Shown here one piece after another: positions 59,982 through 64,000 of a DNA stretch of 64,000 nucleotides. Numbering within the stretch: position 1 is the stretch's first letter; every line of letters starts with the position of its first letter. The notes under the pieces were generated by a model. That model had not been told where the DNA came from and searched no databases. It saw nothing but the letters and a program-made list of their open reading frames with translations. A program made the position numbers and the translations under genes. The stretch is taken from NCBI GenBank assembly GCA_019828595.1, contig JAHQRK010000008.1, positions 2,046,001 to 2,110,000 of the forward strand, written 5' to 3'. Source of the stretch: Aphanomyces cochlioides (lineage: Eukaryota; Oomycota; Saprolegniomycetes; Saprolegniales; Verrucalvaceae).

Positions 59982-62900
59982 TTACTGGTGTTCAACTCGA
60001 AAAGACATGGGATATTTTTCGAATAGCTCGTTGTATCCAGCTTGAGAGAAAAGGACTGAGACCGCTTCGATGATGTTTCGATAGTCGAAGTCGTCAGGCG
60101 AGAGCAAACGAATTGTTCGCCTGATGGAAGCTGTCCAACTGACAAATATAATCTCGTTCCATAGTAAAATCGGTAGAGGCCTTTTGCCATCGAACTTGGT
60201 TGCATTTCTTTGAGTCCATAAGGAGTACGTGATGGAAGCACAAAGGAGGGACCATAATTTGAATAATGCGTCATGCAGGTGTTTTCCTCGCGTATTGGTC
60301 TTGAAGCGACTGATATTCGTGGTGGTTGCCCAATCAAACTTAACACCATAAGCTCTCCATGCTCGCTCTTGGAACATCCAAACTTGATGTACATGATGAC
60401 ATGTATGGAAGGCATGATGAAAAGTCTCAACATCCGAGCAATCTTCATAGACACAACAAATAGCGTCAGGGTTTTGGATCTGCATATAGGAAAACCTCGA
60501 GTTGACGGGTAACATCTTCATGTGCAATCGAAACCATACATCGCCTTGAACAGGTGGAGGTAGATTACACACAGTACGAATGAGACGGATATACTTTGCT
60601 ATGTCTTTGTCAGTTCTTGTCGTAGTCTTCATAGGATGTATAGCTTCAGTCTGGGGGGCGTGGTAAGCTAAATTCACCACGTTTTTCTTGGGCCACGACT
60701 CGAAAGGTAAATCAGCATCCTTGATTCTGGCTGTAAACGGATGTTGACAAGTCGGGACATTAGGCAGTGGCGACCCTTGCCGAATGTCAAACGATCGAAC
60801 AACTTTGTCGAAGATTCGTGTGAGTTGATTGTAAATGTCGGTTGTGCGGGGCAATGTGGCAAAGTCCATGACTCCGTCCTGGTTTAGACAAACTTGGGCA
60901 GCTGGATTGTTCGACGACATTCGGTTCACGAACATGGTCTCTGTTGGCCAAGCGCCATGTGGGGTCAGGAAATCCTTCAGGCATCTGAGACCATTTTTGG
61001 CCCCGTGGCGGCACCAGAGACGCATGTCTTCATCTTTCACGACATTTGCTAACATCTTAGCAGAGCCGAAGTGCATTGCGTCGTAGGCTGTGAGCCATAC
61101 CGGGAGGTTCAGTACCGTGTCGAGATTTGGAGGCACGCCGATTCGCTTACTCATGTCTGTGGCTGACCAATGTTTCCAAGTATCAAGCCACAGTGGATGG
61201 AGCTCGCGAAGCAAAAGCCACTTGGAGCTTGCATTTGGGTAGTATGAAAGAAAATCGAATGGGTGACTGTCTCGGAATAACTGATGTATTGTGCGGCTAA
61301 ATTGTCGCTGTACAAGTTTCTTCCACACCAGGATTTCACCAGGAGAATCGGCAGACATAAAGAGCTGTAAACGAAGAAGGCGTTGTGTTCGCAGCCTCGA
61401 TGCAATGTGGGGGATTCCCAAGCCTAAAGGCTTGTCGTACTGCCACCTTCTATGGATTGAGGGACGGTAACTCTCATCGAGCTGGGTCTTGCGGCAAAGT
61501 ATGAACTTGTTTAACATTTGTTGCCACGTAACGACCATAGCAGGAGGCACAGGTACAACGGCTGTTACATGCCACAACATAGATAGCAACATCGTGGAGG
61601 CAATAAGCTTTCGGCCCTGCAATGTCCTTGCTCGTTTACCCCATAGTTGAAAGGACGAGATGAATTTGTCGTTGAGTTTTTGAAGTTGGGAGTCAGCCGA
61701 AAGTCGATGGCCAAAGAGAATACCAAGATATTTCGTACACTGACCAGTTGGTACGATATTGAGCAAACCATCTGCTTCGATGTCTTCTTGATCGAGATGG
61801 TCGTTGAGAACCAAGGTCATGCACTTGGAACGATTCAGACGGGCCCCTGAAGCCGTGCAAAACTCTTCCACAATTGCCATTTGCTCCACAGCAGATTGCA
61901 GCGAGTTTGATAACAACGTCGAGTCGTCGGCAAAGAATATACTCGTAATAACTGAGTCGTGGGGAGAGCGATTCCAAGATGTGGGGACGCTCGGAGCATC
62001 TCACCAAGAGGTTCTAGGTATAGGACGAACAGTAGGCATGATAAAGGACAGCCTTGTTTGACGCCTCGGGTAGGTCGGATCTTAGGGCCAAGCTCGCCAT
62101 TGAAGATGATCTGGACCAAAGGTGAGTCGTACAAAAGAGCTACCCACGCAATGAAACCATCACCAGTGTTGACTTCTCTCAGCACATCAAGCATGAATTC
62201 TCGATCCACCATGTCGTACGCTTTCGAAAAGTCAAGGAATGTTGCATAGTAGTCGTGATCTTCGTTGGTGCAAAACGTTTGCAAAGTTTGCACAAGCAGG
62301 ACGTGGTCATGCAGCCGTCGTCCTGGGACAAAGCCAGCTTGACTTGGGTGAATGAGATGAGGAGCTACTGTAGCCAGGCGATAAGCGAGGGCACGGGATA
62401 GTATCTTCACCTCCACTGACATGAGTGCAATAGGTCGGTAGTTTCCAGGATCGCCTCGATCACCAGCTTTGAAGAGCAGAGCCACAGCACTACGCCTTTG
62501 TTGAAGGAGTAGTTTACCGTGGTGGTGAAGTTGGTAGTTGAAGACCCTGACCAGGATTTCGGAGAAAGCCTCGGGTGCTACTTGGAAGAAGGCCGCTGGC
62601 CATCCATCAGGACCAGGAGACTTGTTTGGACTCATTGTCTTGAGAGCACTACACAGCTCGGCTGCTGCTGTGATAGGTCTGTCTAGCTCCTCGCGTTGCT
62701 CATCATTGAGTTTGCGGGAGATAAACCGTATGACAGCCCTCCGCCTCGCCCGGTTTAGCCGAGGTTGTTCGCCACGAGTGGTAGTCATTATTGCCTTCCA
62801 ATGGGCAGTGAATCTCTCTTTGATAGTGGTAGGATCAGACACGGGAATGCCATCGACGTTGACCGTCGTGATAGGAACCTTGAGTCCTTGTGGCCTTCGA

Positions 62901-64000
62901 AAGAAGTGGCTCGTACCGCGTTCGTTGACATTTGCATGAAAATCGAATTGCTGATCCATGCGGTATTGGCGATATTCGATTCGTGCGTTTTCCAGCGCCA
63001 ACCGAGTAGCATCAACGGCAGCCTCGTCGAGCAAGCCAGCTTCGTATGATCGTTGTGCAGATATATGTCTCAGTTTTAGGCTTTTGAGCTCGTGTTGCAT
63101 GGATTGGAGGTGGTGGCGATGACATTGTTGTAAACGTCGTTTGATTCGCTTAAGCCACCCATACCAGACGGCTCCCATGTTTGTCGATTCGTCCGCACGC
63201 ATCTCAGAGAGGAGGTGTGATGCCTCTTCTCGTATGGCTTTGATGACGAGCGGGTCTTTGAGTAGCTCTCTCGGCAGCCTCCAGTAGCCACGGGTCGTGG
63301 GTGTATGACTTGTAGAGAGAACGACAGTGTGCTCCAAGTGATCTCCGGCAAAGCTGTTAGTGGCATATTTTGAGCTTTGGTAGGATTGGGCAACTAAATC
63401 TTGGTCAATGAACCAGTAGTCCAGACGATTGCTTCGTCCTGGACCGCTTGCCAGTCTTTCGTGAGGGTGGTGTAGGCGCCACGCGTCGATGACTCCTAGT
63501 TGTGACAGCCAGGCAAGACATTCGACTTTTCCAAAGGTGTGATCTTGCCGTGGTTTGGAAGCATCGAGGTGTTCGTTGACAGGAAGGTTAAAATCTCCCC
63601 CAACCAGGTGTACACTGTTAGCTTCAAAAGCGCGAGGGAGACTGTCAAAGAAACTAGCCCGATGTTGAGGGGTAACTGGCGCGTAAATGTTGTGGATGTA
63701 GACTGGGGTTTCATCCCAGTACGTTTTGATCACAATATAACGGCCAGGGATATCGTGTTGTGATAAGTGCACCAGGCTTGAGAATCCAGGCATCGATTCG
63801 TGAAAGTATGATGCAACGCCACATCGACGGTTGTTCAAATTGTCCGTGCGGGTTGTTCGTAAGTCGTTGGTAAAAAGTTTGTACTTGCTAACACCCACTT
63901 CGTTGTCGAGGTGAGTGTGGAAAGTGTCAAGATGTTTTGCGTTGTTGAGTTTCGTTTCTTGAAAGAGAACAGCTTGTGTCGGTTTCCGAAGACGCCGTGC
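59982..64000 (-). pseudogene. Family B LINE ORF2, frameshifted, cut by window edge
   Basis: ORF2 is present from about codon 15 to the stop, with the shared one-base loss before FADD (four G at 61961-61964). It also has one extra TGC repeat near 62665 that adds an Ala without breaking the frame. Endonuclease motifs GDFN and RLDY, the reverse-transcriptase core and the C-terminal zinc-knuckle-like motif are all visible. Confidence 0.9.

Larger units (their letters stand above)
58474..64000 (-). mobile_element. E16: family B LINE, 5' end beyond right edge
   Basis: This family B copy has its 3' UTR, ORF3 and most of ORF2 in the window. The window ends inside the endonuclease region, so whether the copy is full length is unknown. 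Confidence 0.93.

Overview
The window is eukaryotic, repeat-derived DNA. It holds a tandem array of elongator tRNA-Met genes (73 nt, anticodon CAT, no intron; repeat unit 1,053 bp) that has been repeatedly invaded by LINE-type (non-LTR) retrotransposons. The tRNA internal promoter elements, T5 Pol III terminators, intronless multi-ORF LINEs with an APE-type endonuclease, and the absence of any prokaryotic gene argue for a eukaryote. A stramenopile/oomycete-like host is only a guess from the general look of the elements. I identified no complete host protein-coding gene.

Three LINE families (called A, B and C here) occur as 16 copies (E1-E16). All lie on the minus strand, and all insert after the same nucleotide of the tRNA gene, A14 at the start of the D loop. 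Each insertion duplicates about 13-15 bp at the tRNA 5' end (core CTCCTATGGCTCA). The 3' end of each element therefore abuts an orphan 14-nt tRNA stub, and the 5' end abuts a complete, regenerated tRNA gene. The regenerated gene can be hit again, giving head-to-tail trains of elements separated only by 14-nt stubs.

Layout: E1 (A, partial) and E2 (A, full), then tRNA-1 at 8912 and its spacer; E3 (B, 5'-truncated), then tRNA-2 at 15143, spacer, tRNA-3 at 16196, spacer; train E4(A)-E5(B)-E6(C, 9.3 kb)-E7(A, full)-E8(A)-E9(B)-E10(B, full)-E11(B, full), then tRNA-4 at 55792 and its spacer; train E12(A)-E13(B)-E14(B)-E15(A)-E16(B), which runs off the right edge.

Family A (7.3 kb) has ORF1 (999 aa, RRM-like region) and ORF2 (APE endonuclease, reverse transcriptase, C-terminal CCHC motif). 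Family B (8.1 kb) has the same two ORFs plus ORF3, which appears to join a chromodomain-like module to a papain-like Cys/His/Asp(Asn) module. Family C (9.3 kb) has diverged ORF1 and ORF2 and a 2.3-kb 3' region with a 57-bp minisatellite and sequence that looks foreign. ORF1 supplies the presumed RNA-binding protein. ORF2 nicks the tRNA gene and primes reverse transcription there. ORF3 may act in chromatin targeting or protein turnover. Most copies have single-nucleotide frameshifts, but every ORF type of A and B is intact in at least one copy here, so the families look recently active.
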